From NCBI RefSeq assembly GCF_017654505.1, contig NC_054536.1:32564946-32628945 (forward strand): a stretch of DNA of 64,000 nt. The letters run 5' to 3'. The stretch comes from Polyodon spathula. Its lineage: Eukaryota; Chordata; Actinopteri; Acipenseriformes; Polyodontidae. Position 1 is the first letter of the stretch. Every line of letters begins with the position of its first letter. The position numbers and the translations under genes were made by a program. The notes beneath the pieces were generated by a model. That model saw only the letters and a program-made list of their open reading frames with translations. It made no database searches and had not been told where the DNA came from. Below are positions 47,376 to 60,398 of the stretch, one piece after another.

Positions 47376-48071
47376 AAATTTAAAAATAGACAAAACAAAC
47401 AAAACACTCACAAACTATTTTTCTTTATTTAGGGAAATCTCCCAGTCCTTCCAGTTCCTTGTATCTCCAAACCAAGCAAAGGAAAAGATTTACGATTCTC
47501 TGTCCCCTTATGCTATCACACATTATCCCATGGTAAACGATTGCAGCTGTCTCTATTGCCTGCAGTTCCTACATCATTTACCTTCCGGGTCAATACGTTC
47601 CTGCACCGGAGTCTCGCCTTCTTCCAGGCTGACTGACTTCCCGACCCTGGAAATGAATTGTCAGACCAGCCCGTCCAAAGACTTCCCCTTTCACTACTTA
47701 GCACCGTCACATGTAGGGACTGAGATTTACAACCAGAACTCATTATATATATGTCACAGTACCTTGTCACAATACTGTTTAAATGTTGATCAAAGTGAAG
47801 GAATCTTCATAAAAGTACTATATATTGAAGTTCAATTCAAATCTGCCGTTTTATCATTATTCTGATACAGAAAAATGCCAGACCCTATTAAGTGAACATT
47901 ATAAGGAACATTTTTCCAGGTCCTAGGGGGGTTCATTATAGTGAAGTTAGCCTGTATATTATTGAAAAGATAGACATTGTTTCTGCAAGTTTATTACATT
48001 TTACTGTTTGTTATAACACAAATGAATTATTAACTATAGTGTGTATTAAAAATTACAAAAAATGTGTAATA

Positions 48072-48155
48072 TACAATTATCGTCAAAAGTTTACATATCT
48101 CAATGTACGAAAATTCCCATAGACTGGGATATGTAAACTTTTAACGACAACTGTA
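48072..48155. mobile_element. 84-bp Tc1-type mini-MITE
   Basis: Two near-perfect inverted ends fold back on each other: TACAATTATCGTCAAAAGTT on the left and, from the other strand, TACAGTTGTCGTTAAAAGTT on the right, both continuing TTACATAT. These are Tc1-family termini, which typically read CAGTTGTNGTCAAAAGTTTACATA, at a TA target. Only about 20 bp separates the arms, so it is essentially two Tc1 ends joined. Confidence 0.88.
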
Positions 48156-50250
48156 TGCTGTTGTTCTAATAATGTGAACCTTTGAATTGCATGAATATTT
48201 ACAATTACGTTATTTATTTTTTTTTTTTTGGTTACAAGGTTAACTGATATAAACATAGCTTTTTGAACAATGTGCAAAGATTTTGCAGCATGGCATTTCC
48301 TCGTCTGTTTTGAGAATTGTGCTGATTGTATCAGTAACTTATATTTCTTAATTAAGTATTGCAGTAAAACTAGCAATTTACCTGTGATATGTTAGCGGCC
48401 AATCTTTTGATTCCAGGTCTAAGCTTGATAATAATAATTAATTGGTTACGGCACTATATGTTCCAAAGCGTTTTTGTTGACACAAATTACCTTCTCTGTG
48501 GTCTGTACGATGATATCTTTCTAGCATGTCATTCTCTGACTGGTGCTCCAAGCTGGAACTCTTCAGAAATAGTACCACCAAAAGCACAACTGGATGAAGA
48601 ACAAATTGAGAAAATGATTGGTTAGTGTCATGGTGTGCATTTAGGCCGAGCCTACACACCTGTAACATTTGAAATGCACAACGTGAAAGTCACAAGTCCA
48701 GAGGTTTTAAGTGAAAATGCAGACGTTGTGGTAACAAAGAGGAACTATTTGGATTCAATGCAGGTTTGCAGCAGATTGTCTTGTTTGCAATTGTACTCAA
48801 AAGCAGCTCAGCTCAGTTTACGCTGGTCATTAAAATAGATGCTACTGGGTTTTCAAAGTTTACTTTTTTCTAATGAAGTCCTTTCTTCCTTGAAAGACTT
48901 TTAAATTAAAAGGTAAAACACAATTGCTAATCACAAATTATAAAATATAGTAATTTAAATAAGGGTAATAGTAAATGGCATTGTCTTAATTTACTATAAC
49001 AGATTCACTTATTTATATTTTTCCCTTTTATGACTTTCTTCTCCTGGAAGTAACTCATCTCCTTGGACCTACATAATAGGTAAGTACATATTGCACATTT
49101 ACATTCTTTTCAGGTTAATGTTTTCCTCTTATAGACAAATATACATTTTAAAGAGCCTTTATATGTTACAATGCCCAGTTACTGTAAATCTTCTACAGCA
49201 GAAACCCAAATTTACCTTTTTTTATTGCAATGGAAGATTTATTTGGAACAGAAAAGCAAGGCCCAGATATAGTACACTAAATGTATTATCCAAATTCTGC
49301 TGAGGCCCTGATGACTATGCTACAGAATTGTATTAATTTTGGAGTCAGCTGTTTAACCCAAGGGTTATACGATCCATGACAAAGTCTGAGGAACTTTTCA
49401 GGTACAAAATGCAAAACTCTTTGGTTGCCAGCATTGATTTTTGCAGCAGATAGCTAAATTCACTCCAAGTTGTACAAAAAAAACCAAAAAAAACCCAAAA
49501 GCTGACTATTTTTTGAGTGAAATGTCAGTCAAACATTTTCTTTTTCAGTTTTCTCAGTAAACCAGGTATGTATTCTCTTTACAGCTGTGTTAAGACGTCA
49601 GTTTCCTGAAAGATCCCCCTCTGATGTCAGGTACTATATTAGAGATAAGCTCAGCAATGCCAGCAAGGTTCAGAAGGGGAAGCTGCAACAAAGTTCTGAG
49701 TAATAGGAACCTTTTCTCTTTGATTTATCTATTTTTTTTTTTTAACAAAGTCATCTGTATATTGTTAAAACCCTCCTTGCTAGGAAATGTGAAAATGCGT
49801 CTAAGTTTAATTGACATATTTAAGCATTTTTGCCCTGCCACAGTGACCAAATGAAAACACTGAGTAATAACACTTAATTTGTTTTTGGGTTCCTATACTT
49901 TAAAAATAATGATGTATGTGTTTACAAAAAGGTGTTTATTTCATGCTGTTTGAACTTTGGTTTTTTTTGAAGTGTAGAAGCCTATTAAAAGTAGGTTTAA
50001 GTTTACAACTGTGGTTCCTAACCTTGGTCCTGAAGGACCACTCTCTCTCTTTTGAAAAACTTGTAGATGTTTTTAAAAGACTTAGTTACTATACCTTTGA
50101 GGTCTAGAAATCACTGCACTGTGTGGTAGTTATTCATTGAGCATTATATAATTTAACTAAATGATGTACTGTCAAATGAGTTGAATACATTTGGTTTATC
50201 TCTTGACAAATCTTTTTCAAGAACAGACTATATTACAGTTTTAAGGAAAT
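48156..50250. other. Mostly intergenic; unexplained coding-like frame at 48389-48838
   Basis: In one plus-strand frame, 48389-48622 (ending EEQIEKMIG) continues past a single TAG (48623-48625) through HLGRAYTPVTFEMHNVKVTS to 48838. The downstream part has protein-like composition (VLSENADVVVTKRNYLDSM), but I do not recognise it. It could be a transposon ORF remnant, a processed pseudogene or chance. The rest, including 49000-50250, has no motif. GTGGTTCCTAACCTTGGTCC at 50011 resembles MITE ends. Confidence 0.3.
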
Positions 50251-50254
50251 GTGG

Positions 50255-50425
50255 TACAGTCAGTACTATGGTCAATGTAATACAATATTGGTACTACAGT
50301 ATTATGAACCATGGTAATAACATTGTATTATACTATTGTACTATACCATGGTACTTATACATATTTCAAAATCCAATGGTACAGTAACCATGGTAAAAAC
50401 CATTATGGTTACCATGGCACATTCT
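50255..50425. repeat. ACCATGGT-rich palindromic repeat
   Basis: Repeated CCATGGTA/TACCATGG units with intervening TAATACAATATTGG and ATTGTATTA that can pair. Related ACTATGGTAAACTATGGTAA units occur at about 56765-56800. Probably a MITE fragment rich in short inverted repeats. Exact ends are not defined. Confidence 0.5.
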
Positions 50426-51234
50426 TATAGGGGTCTTGCACTTCAGTTTATTAAAACATGTAATTTGTGTTTTTTTCTCAGACCGATATCATAGCGCAGT
50501 CATAAATATTGACACATGCTTTTAAAAAGGAGAGGCAGCATTTTGTGTTACAGGCGCCAATGCACCTAACCCCAGAAAAACTGTTTACTTTTTTTTTTTT
50601 TTTGTCGCATTTGCAACCATTTTTGTCCGAGTCCGGAGCCTTTCAAATTGGAGCCTTACACATTTTACACACAGTCGTGACTCTTATAGAACATGAGGCG
50701 AGTCCACACTGGATTTTAAACTGGCCGGAGCAGGTCGAATTTTAACATCGCCCTGATGAGATTATCATCATTAATAACCTGCCTCCTCTCAGCTTCCGTT
50801 TCACTCAGATGATGGCTGACTTGACAAAAACACCATAACACAGTGAATGACAGGTGAGGCTTCTAGAGTACATGATAATACAATAATAGTCTCTAATTAT
50901 CAATGTAGACATAAATTAATGCAAGCCCATATTTATGTTGTGTTAGTAAACAATGTTTTACTTAATTAAAAAAAAAAAAAAAAGGGTATCGATACAGGGG
51001 TCACTGTATGTGCCATATGCCAGGGGAGGTTGGGTGGGTTGTTTGATGTGCATCATAAACCACTCCTAGAACTACGGTTACATGCGAGGAACCCTCATTT
51101 CTAGGGACATAGATAAGGCACACTATCTGCACTTATGTCAGACTCCTAACTATTCTCTGGGAGGAGGGGTAAAGGCATACACTACCTAAGGAAAAAGAGA
51201 ATGCAGAACCAAGGCTTCAAAACAAGCAATTTGG
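50426..51234. other. Intergenic, no gene seen
   Basis: Contains T-runs (50584-50602) and an A-run (50969-50983) followed by GGGTATCGATACAGGGGTC, a phrase related to GATACAAGGGTCACGATAC near 40410. No protein recognised. The right edge leads into the LINE reverse transcriptase. Confidence 0.4.
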
Positions 51235-53277
51235 CGTAACTCAGAGTCCAAATTGTAATGAGAACTGTGTCCTTTAGGTGCCCATCCTACCATCTCCCAA
51301 GACTTTTCACAGGCTTCTCAGACACTGTTGGTATTGTCTCGCCGTTGATGTAGAACCTCTTATCCACTGCTTTACCTTTAATTTTAGAGATGCTCCTTGA
51401 CTTAGTGGGCTTGAATTGCATTTGTGCCCATTTAATGTTATTGATTAATTTGCCCAATAACCGATTAGTACAGGCTGTTGTTGTAGTCATGATTTTCATG
51501 TCATCCATGTGTGGTCTAATTGGTGGCAGTCGCATTCCAGAAGCCAAGCATTCTCCTCCCACTACCCATTTTGACACCTTAATAATTCATTCCATTGCCA
51601 TGGTAGAAGCCAGTGCAGAAATGGTGCATCCTCCCATTATTCCAATTTCTAGGCATTGCCATGTAGTGATGAATTCCGAAGTTGAAAAACAAAATTGCAC
51701 AACTCTGCAGTAGGCTTTCAAAATCAAATGTTGCCAAAAGAAACTCAGGTGGTACTGAACCGTATGAATTAGCTAAATCCAGGAATGTCACATTGAGCTC
51801 CTTCCCCTCCTTTATAACTGTTTGAATTTGTTGCCAGATCACACTGATGTGCTGTAAACATCCTGGGAAATCTGGAATACTGGCTTTCTGTACTGAAGTG
51901 TCAATGAAGCAGTTCTTAGCAACAATGTTGAAAATCTTGCCTGCCACGTTTAACAGGGAAATAGGGTGAAACTGACCGATACTCATAGAATCTTTTTCTT
52001 TGGGTATAAAGATCTCACTTGCTCGGTGCCGTGCTCTTGGTACAACCTGTTTTTCCCTGCTACTTTCATCAATTTCCACAGGATTTGTAGAACACCAGGG
52101 GCACTCTTGTACACTCAGTACGGAACTCCATTAGACCCAGGAGATGATGACACCCTTGCCTTTTTCACAGCTTGCTCTACTTCCTTCAACTTAGATGCAG
52201 AGTCCTGAAGATATCTCTCCAGCTCAGTCTTAGTTGCTTTGTGTGCCATTTTTATCCCTGGTGAATAATATCTTTGCAAATTTGAATGGGTCTTTATAAA
52301 AGTTAGTTCTCGCACGTTCCTTTTTGCTGCATTTCTGTAGGCGCTGGGCTCAGACAATGTTGCAAGCTTATCTTTTATGACCCTTTGTAATAGATTGAGT
52401 GCCTTCTTCTGACTTGTTCTACTTTTCTCCATTGCTTCCTCAACTGCCTCCTTTCTCTAACTAAGCACTCGATTTTTTGCTGCCATCTAGACTTTACAAG
52501 AATAATTTGTACTTTCTCCTTTATTTTTTCAACTCCAAACCTCTCGCTTCCATATGTGTAGATGGTATCCCCAAATTTATCCATCTTCTTTTCAACTGTT
52601 CCACCTAACCTTTCCAACTCAAAACAGAGATCTGTGTTTACTGTGTCCCACATTGTTTTCTAAGAAGTTCTTGGCCATTTAACTCCAGGCTTGTGCCCAT
52701 TGAGGTTCTTTTCTCTCTGACTGGGTTTACAAAGATCATTAGGTTTATCACTAGTTGTGTTTATGCAAGTCCTCATCTATGACAGGGGTGCTGATATCCT
52801 GCAAACTGTGGTTTGCTTCCTGTCGCTAGATTTCATTTGACTGATTTCGTAAAAAGTACTGCTCAATGCAAGGCCCTAACTGTTGTCACTTTGCTCCAGC
52901 CACAGACACAAATCTGGAGTTCTATGCCTTTGCTAACTGCAGATCTTGAGCTAGTTCTTTGCAAAATACTCTATGTTCCCATAGCCATGTCCTTTCCTAA
53001 GTTGTTAACCATCATGTCAAACCTTGAGTCATCTTCTGCCCCTGCTCTCGCAGACTCTAGGAGTATGTTTCTCTTTAATTTCTTAGAAACATTGGGCGGG
53101 TGTCCCCAGCATTATTTTCCATTTGAAAACACAAAGCTGGATGCTGCCAGCTAGGGTGGCTAACCCCTGCCATCTCCAATGGGGTCTATTTCCTTCTGTC
53201 AGCTGTCTCTCCAAGGTCTTTCCCTCGTTGCCAGCTGCACTATTCACAGCAGTTACTGGACATATCCAGATCTTCAC
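51235..53277 (-). pseudogene. Non-LTR (LINE) reverse transcriptase relic
   Basis: Minus-strand order from high to low coordinate: FELERLGGTVEKKMDKFGDT, YTYGSERFGVEKIKEKVQII, LVRERRQLRKQW (basic N-terminal linker), LSEPSAYRNAAKRNVREL, AVKKARVSSSPGSNGVPY (entry to the RT), VVPRARHRASEIFIPKEKDS, GQFHPISLLNVAGKIF, ELNVTFLDLANSYGSVPPEF (the RT box with catalytic Asp), then RPHMDDMKIMTTTTACTNRL (the xxDD active site, with His in place of Tyr/Phe) and SEKPVKSLGRW. Four or more frameshifts or stops break the gene and the 3' part is missing. The family is widespread in fish and probably belongs to the endonuclease-type older LINE groups; I am unsure of the clade. 52660-53277 is the poorly conserved 5' part. 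Confidence 0.85.
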
Positions 53278-53545
53278 GATTTCCGTTACATGAGTGTAGA
53301 TGTTAAAGCTTCATGCTGATATTGGATTCAGCTCTCGCCATGACAAGCACCAACTAAGACATAGCTTCTTTTACTGTAAACTAATGTGACCCATCTGCAT
53401 TTCCTTCCATCTGATGATGTAGATATCCTTGTGCTTAGTGTTGATGGAGGAAGTGTAATGCTGACTCCACGGATCAGCCTATTTTGCCTCCCTGGCGCAT
53501 CAGCACACACAACAGCTGCAATGCTGGCTCCTGGGATACATGTGG
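53278..53545 (-). mobile_element. LINE 3'UTR fragment, copy B
   Basis: Inverted match to 24900-25166: both carry GCAGCTGTTGTGTGTGCTGA-like sequence, TTCAGATGATGTAGAT-type blocks and the terminal CATGTAACGGAAATC. It is cut at its 5' side within the UTR. Its 3' terminus (53278) lies exactly where the next LINE sequence begins, so two copies are head to tail. The minus-strand frame 53328-53552 is UTR, not a gene. Confidence 0.75.
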
Positions 53546-56007
<2,462 letters not shown>

Positions 56008-56093
56008 AGCAAAACTTTTAATCCTGCAAAATTGAGTCGCCATTTATCTACAAAGCATTCAGAATGTGAAAAAAAAAAAAAAACTTTTTTAAA
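56008..56093 (+). repeat. Dispersed repeat, copy 2 (retroposon-like tail)
   Basis: Matches 9318-9403: TTTTAATCCTGCA, ATTGAG, CGCCATTTAT, CTACAAAG and ATTCAGAATGTGAA, then an A-run. A body followed by poly-A fits the 3' end of a SINE or LINE in plus orientation. Confidence 0.6.
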
Positions 56094-57657
56094 TACTAGT
56101 TGGAAGGCAGTGTATCTAATTGAGTTTCCCATACTGTAGACTGCAGTATGGGGATATGTATAAATATACTTAACACAAGCACTCTGAGTTCAGAATAATT
56201 TAATCTGTGCTGACACTGCTAAAATTAAAATAGAGCCATAAATGCTGTCTGTAAAAGCAGCAGTCATCCCAGAAAGGTCATTCAGGGCATGTGGCCTTCC
56301 ACTCACCTTAGCCATGATGCCTTGTATGATCACTTGGAATTCAATGATCATTTCAGCTCATTTGTGGCAGAGTGGGTGCTCATTTACATCCAAAATAATA
56401 AAAACAAGTTGCTAGAACCTCATAAAAACTGTAGGTGGTTTGTTAGGACTTTTAATTACAGGACATGAATAGCCATGTACTACAATTACCTTGTACCTTG
56501 TTTTCTTACTAATTTTCTACCAGTGGCTTTCATGCTCTTACATGGTAACTGTTGGTGGAATAAGCGTGTGTAATTACATGTAAATGGCCATGTGAACATT
56601 TTGCTACATTATATAATTATTACATAAACATTTTAAGTACTAGATACCAACTGTTTTTTTACTCTTGCATGTTAACTACAGTTGGAGTAATTGTGTAATT
56701 TTATGGAAATTGTGCTGGTAAATACCAGTTCCCTTATAAAAGTTCCTCTTTTTTTAAACATGGCAAACTATGGTAAACTATGGTAAATACATAGAATAAC
56801 CATGGGAAAACTGCAAACTTCTTTTACTGGTTTAACTATTTGATGATTGGTTTATTAACAGTTCAGTATCAACCCTGGAATTACCATGTGTTTTTGTCAA
56901 CAATCAAGCTTCGGGGAAATACTGTACATTGCAAGTCACAGTGAGTAAGGGTCTGGCTTTTCAGAATGTGCTTCAACTGCTCCATCACCTCCCCTGGGAC
57001 AATACTATGTGTGCTCATATGTAGATGATTTTCATGGCCTTTAATGCAGTTATGAGCCAAGGTATAATCATCTTGCATCAGCTGAGATGGTGATAGATCT
57101 GGGAACCTTGCTGTGAAGAAAGTATGGAATACTTAATAGAAGTGTTATGGCCGTTAGCTTTGGAACAAAGAGGGAGGGAGGGCTTGTTACCCATGTCTCT
57201 CTTTATTTCATTTGACAGGATTTTTTGCTTGGAGAAAAGGTTATTGTTGCTCATATCTTGAAATTACAATTTCTTTCTATCCACGGGGATGCTACTGCTT
57301 GAGCACAAAAATCATTCATTATTAATCCTGAAAGTAAATGGCAGGGAGCACAAAGTGGATGCACAGCCAAAAGCCAAACTGATTTGAATTAGTCAGATAT
57401 CAACAGCTTAGCAGAACTGAGCTTGGTCAGGCATCCTTAGTTTAAACTGAAATAGGTTTTTCTGAATCTAGACAATATTTACAGTATGAACTCTTCCATC
57501 TATATAATAAAATTTGCAATTTTGATTAGCATAATATGGGTCCCATCACAAGTTAGAGTGAACTAGACAAGTTATCAAAAATATATTACAAATCAAAACG
57601 GCTGAAATATGGCTTAATAAAAGTATAATCAATGGCTAAATGCATATATGAATAAAG
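56094..57657. other. Intergenic, no gene seen
   Basis: AT-rich sequence including ACTATGGTAA repeats near 56765-56800. No recognisable gene or element. Confidence 0.45.
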
Positions 57658-58768
57658 GGTAAGTAGCAGGGTTCTGAAAAATATAACGTTACATGTCCCC
57701 ACTGTTTAAATAACGTGCCTGTAATTTTTCTTTTCGTTGTTAACATCCTGACTTTTTACAATTTTAAATATAAAGTCTATCTCAAAGGTATTTTCAAGAT
57801 GTCTGCTTAGTGCACTCAGGTTTAAGACTTTCATTTTCCTACCCATATTCCTGAAGAGACATTCCCCAATGAAGCTGGGGGAGTGACGACAGTGTGGTTT
57901 TGAAACATAGAGGGAAAGGAAGGCGAGAGAGTAGACAGCCTAACAAGACAGGGAGAATATATAATCCAGTTCATTTTTACCTCAGAATCTAATATGTTGG
58001 ATTGTCATGGTGACATTTTATTATTTATTTGAGTCTAGTAGATAGATCTAAGACATGTATTTTATTGTAGTTTTCGATATTATACAATATTCTTTCTCAA
58101 GACAATATTTTAGGACGCACATTACGTACATACCAATCAGTTCACTGTACCCGAAGCCTATCTGAAGATTCGATTTTGTACTTTTGAAATTTTAATAAAT
58201 AAATAAAATCAGATGGTTTGATAATTTTATTTAAGAGCAATGTATTTATTAGACTAGTTTGACACAGTTGAGGCTACCCTGGAGAATAATTCCAACGAGT
58301 CTCGTTTTTACATGGTCTGCGGTTGAATTCTACACAGTTTTTTTTTTGTTTGTTTGCTTTTTAAATTAAAGTTAGCTTTAATTTCTCTTCCTACGGGATC
58401 GGCTTCAGTTTGATACAATATTACTCAATCACTGCCCAATCATTGTAGTCTAACTGTCAGTTTGTTCCAATCACAGTAGTCTCTCAGTTGCAACCCTGCT
58501 CTTGACACTCCCTAGCTTCATTGTGACATGTCTCTTCAGGAATACAGGTAGGAAAATGACGTCTTCCGGCAGTGATCAGAGAGAGAACACACCTCTAATC
58601 TTAAACCCGAGTGTACTAAGTAGACATCTTAGTGCACTCTTTAAATCTATAATTGTAAAAAGTTGTCATGATGTTCACAAAATAAAGACTACAGGGACGT
58701 TATTTATATAGTTGTAGCAACACATGGTGACGTATAATGTTACATTTTTCAGAACCCTACTACTTACC
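57658..58768. mobile_element. Fold-back element with long inverted arms
   Basis: The left end GGTAAGTAGCAGGGTTCTGA is mirrored at the right, which read on the minus strand from 58768 is GGTAAGTAGTAGGGTTCTGA. The two sides stay alignable inward for about 250-280 bp: ATAACGT/CCTGTA, AAGATGTCTRCTTAG, CAGGTTTAAGA versus CGGGTTTAAGA, ATTTTCCTACC, ATTCCTGAAGAGACAT and AATGAAGCT, each with its complement on the other arm. The centre (57900-58490) is single-copy and non-coding. Long imperfect arms around a spacer define a fold-back element. Target duplication is unclear. Confidence 0.82.
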
Positions 58769-59028
58769 TTATAAGGAAAGGGAGAAATTTATAAAAGATA
58801 ATCTGCCATACTTTAAAAAAGATGGTCCTACATATTCTAAGGACTTTAAAGACATTAATAGAGTGTTGTGAACCATGTGTTTTTGTCACATTCCACCATT
58901 TGTAAGAATTGTAGTTTTGTTTCAGGTCATTATTTATCAAAAACATCTTGGGGAGTACCTTTCCTGCTGAGTCACTCCCATATAAAATCAAAATCCAAAT
59001 GCATGTGTGACAGGATGTGTTCTTTCCA
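58769..59028. other. Spacer, no gene seen
   Basis: Sequence between the fold-back element and the CR1 tail. The 89-codon minus-strand frame here has no known motif. Confidence 0.35.
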
Positions 59029-59170
59029 CACATAAGAACATAGGAAAATTCATGAACAACATCTTGTCTGGTTCCTAGCGGCTGATTTTAACTCAATTTG
59101 TCAAGTATTTGTCAAGGATCTAAGTGTTTCTGCCTCTACAATGTGACTTGGTAATCCATTCTATACCCTC
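59029..59170 (-). mobile_element. CR1-type LINE 3' tail fragment
   Basis: Begins ACATAAGAACATAGGAAAAT, the reverse complement of the TTCTTATGTTCTT terminus seen at 14353. It continues with TTTCTGCCTC and GTAATCCATTCTATACCCTC, conserved in the last part of CR1 ORF2/3' region. About 140 bp remain before the TIR element begins, which probably inserted into it. Confidence 0.65.
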
Positions 59171-59308
59171 ACCTCGTTTCCATAGTCAAGCCAACTCGAG
59201 TGCATTCAAGTGCTCCCGGGTTAGCCTGAATTTTTCGAAACTCAAGTTGAAGCGCAACGCAAGTTGGCAAAAAAAATAGCAGATAGTAACCAGATTACTG
59301 TGTCATTG

Positions 59309-59509
59309 TTATTGACATTGTAACATTGTTATCATCAAACACGGCAATGGATACTTTTCCAGGAAATTCACTGCAGGCTGTCTTGGACACTGTCCTAAAA
59401 TCGCATCATAATAGCGGAATGTTTTTAGATCGTTTCCGCTTTTGTTATTGTGGTCCTTGATTTTTTTTATTTTTTCCCTGCATTGGCACACATTCCTACT
59501 CACCTTCAT
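59309..59509 (-). pseudogene. Myb/SANT-like (trihelix) DNA-binding ORF fragment
   Basis: A 66-codon frame reads VCQCREKIKKIKDHNN, KSGNDLKTFRYYDAILGQCP and RQPAV. This matches the second half of the Myb/SANT-like DNA-binding domain of transposon-derived proteins, whose pattern is QCRxKxKxLKxxYKKxKDxNxxSGxxRKTxPYFxxxDxILGxRP. A block of about six residues between the KIKKIK helix and DHN appears deleted. The first helix with its Trp is absent. In PIF/Harbinger elements such a protein accompanies the transposase and binds the termini, which fits its place inside the TIR element here. Confidence 0.65.
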
Positions 59510-59862
59510 AGAAAATAGAACTTAACTTATATTTTGAAACACTTTTTGATTTTGAAAAGATCCTTAAAGCTGACTTTGAATGACCCAATCTCCCCAAACA
59601 ATAATCAGTGATAAAGTTTCATCATGATTCCTCATTGCATAATGTCCTGTCATGTTAACTCTTTTTTTTTTATTACAGGTAAACTATTATTTAGTTTTTT
59701 CTAACCATATTTTTCAACTGACACTGGCTTTCATAGAGATTATTGCTAAGACCAGGGATTCCATGATTAGTGGCGTATTTTCTGCTCAACCAGAATTAAT
59801 TCAGGCCAGCCTGCATAGTGAAAAGGTACAAAAGAACTCTGGTACTGGCCCTTATTCGAGGC

Positions 59863-60304
59863 TGTGACAGGCTGGCGAGTGGATTGAGGCTCAGAGACAG
59901 ATTAAAGGCAAAAATAAAATTCTTTATTAAACAAAAAAATAATCAAATAAATAGGCACAAGGGCCAACGGAACGAGGTTCAAACAGAAATAATCAAAAAT
60001 GAATTTACAAGTAAACGGTCAGGTTCCAGGTCTCTAAAAGATACTCTTTTAATTCTAAACACAAAACTCTGCAACACAAAAACAAACTCCCAAACAAAGG
60101 AACACACTCCAAACAGAAAAACACACACACCCAGCCAGGCCCTCTCCCCTGGCTTTTATCCCCTGTGGCTGGACCCCAATTAATCAATAATTATTCAATT
60201 AGAGCTCCAGCCACATTCTCACATGTTTTTCTGGCTGGGAGAAATTTAACCCCCTCCCTGCCAGTTCCAAACATATTCATATAGACGGGGAGTTCCCCGT
60301 CACA
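59863..60304 (-). mobile_element. Solo LTR with 5-bp target duplication
   Basis: On the plus strand it starts TGTGACAGGCTGGCGAG and ends AGTTCCCCGTCACA, and it is flanked by GAGGC on both sides (59858-59862 and 60305-60309), a perfect 5-bp target duplication. Read on the minus strand it has TG...CA termini, a TATA-like GGGATAAAAGCCAGGGG near 60157, and a polyadenylation signal GTTTAATAAAGAA near 59925, in correct U3-R-U5 order. Length is 442 bp. Five-bp duplications and these termini fit Ty3/Gypsy. The internal region was lost by LTR-LTR recombination. It lies inside the TIR element 59171-60398 and is therefore younger than it. Confidence 0.95.
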
Positions 60305-60398
60305 GAGGCCAACTGGAGTCTTACAAAAACATGGAAACGCAGCATTGGGGGGACAATTAGGATGTGTACTCGAGTTGGCTTGACTATGGAAACAAGGT

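Larger units (their letters stand above)
45171..47954. mobile_element. pogo/Tigger-like TIR element with nested insertions
   Basis: Left end CAGGCTAACTTGACTATAAC at 45171; the right end read on the minus strand is CAGGCTAACTTCACTATAAT from 47954. TA lies immediately outside both ends (45169-45170 and 47955-47956), as required for Tc1/mariner/pogo target duplication. Repeated TATAACGAAC-type phrases inside the ends resemble Tigger-family termini. The 2.78-kb interior is not a transposase: it holds a SINE (45271-45556), LTR-like DNA, an (AT)n tract and an L1 tail. The original element was probably a short MITE enlarged by later insertions. Confidence 0.75.
59171..60398. mobile_element. DNA transposon with 31-bp TIRs
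   Basis: Left TIR ACCTCGTTTCCATAGTCAAG (59171 onward, continuing CCAACTCGAGT) and right TIR, read from 60398 on the other strand, ACCTTGTTTCCATAGTCAAG (same continuation), agree at 30 of 31 positions. The element is 1228 bp including a 442-bp solo LTR and its 5-bp duplication, so about 781 bp originally. It carries a Myb/SANT-like ORF on the minus strand (59309-59509) but no transposase, suggesting a deletion derivative of a two-ORF element such as PIF/Harbinger. I could not identify target duplications, so superfamily assignment is tentative. Confidence 0.75.
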
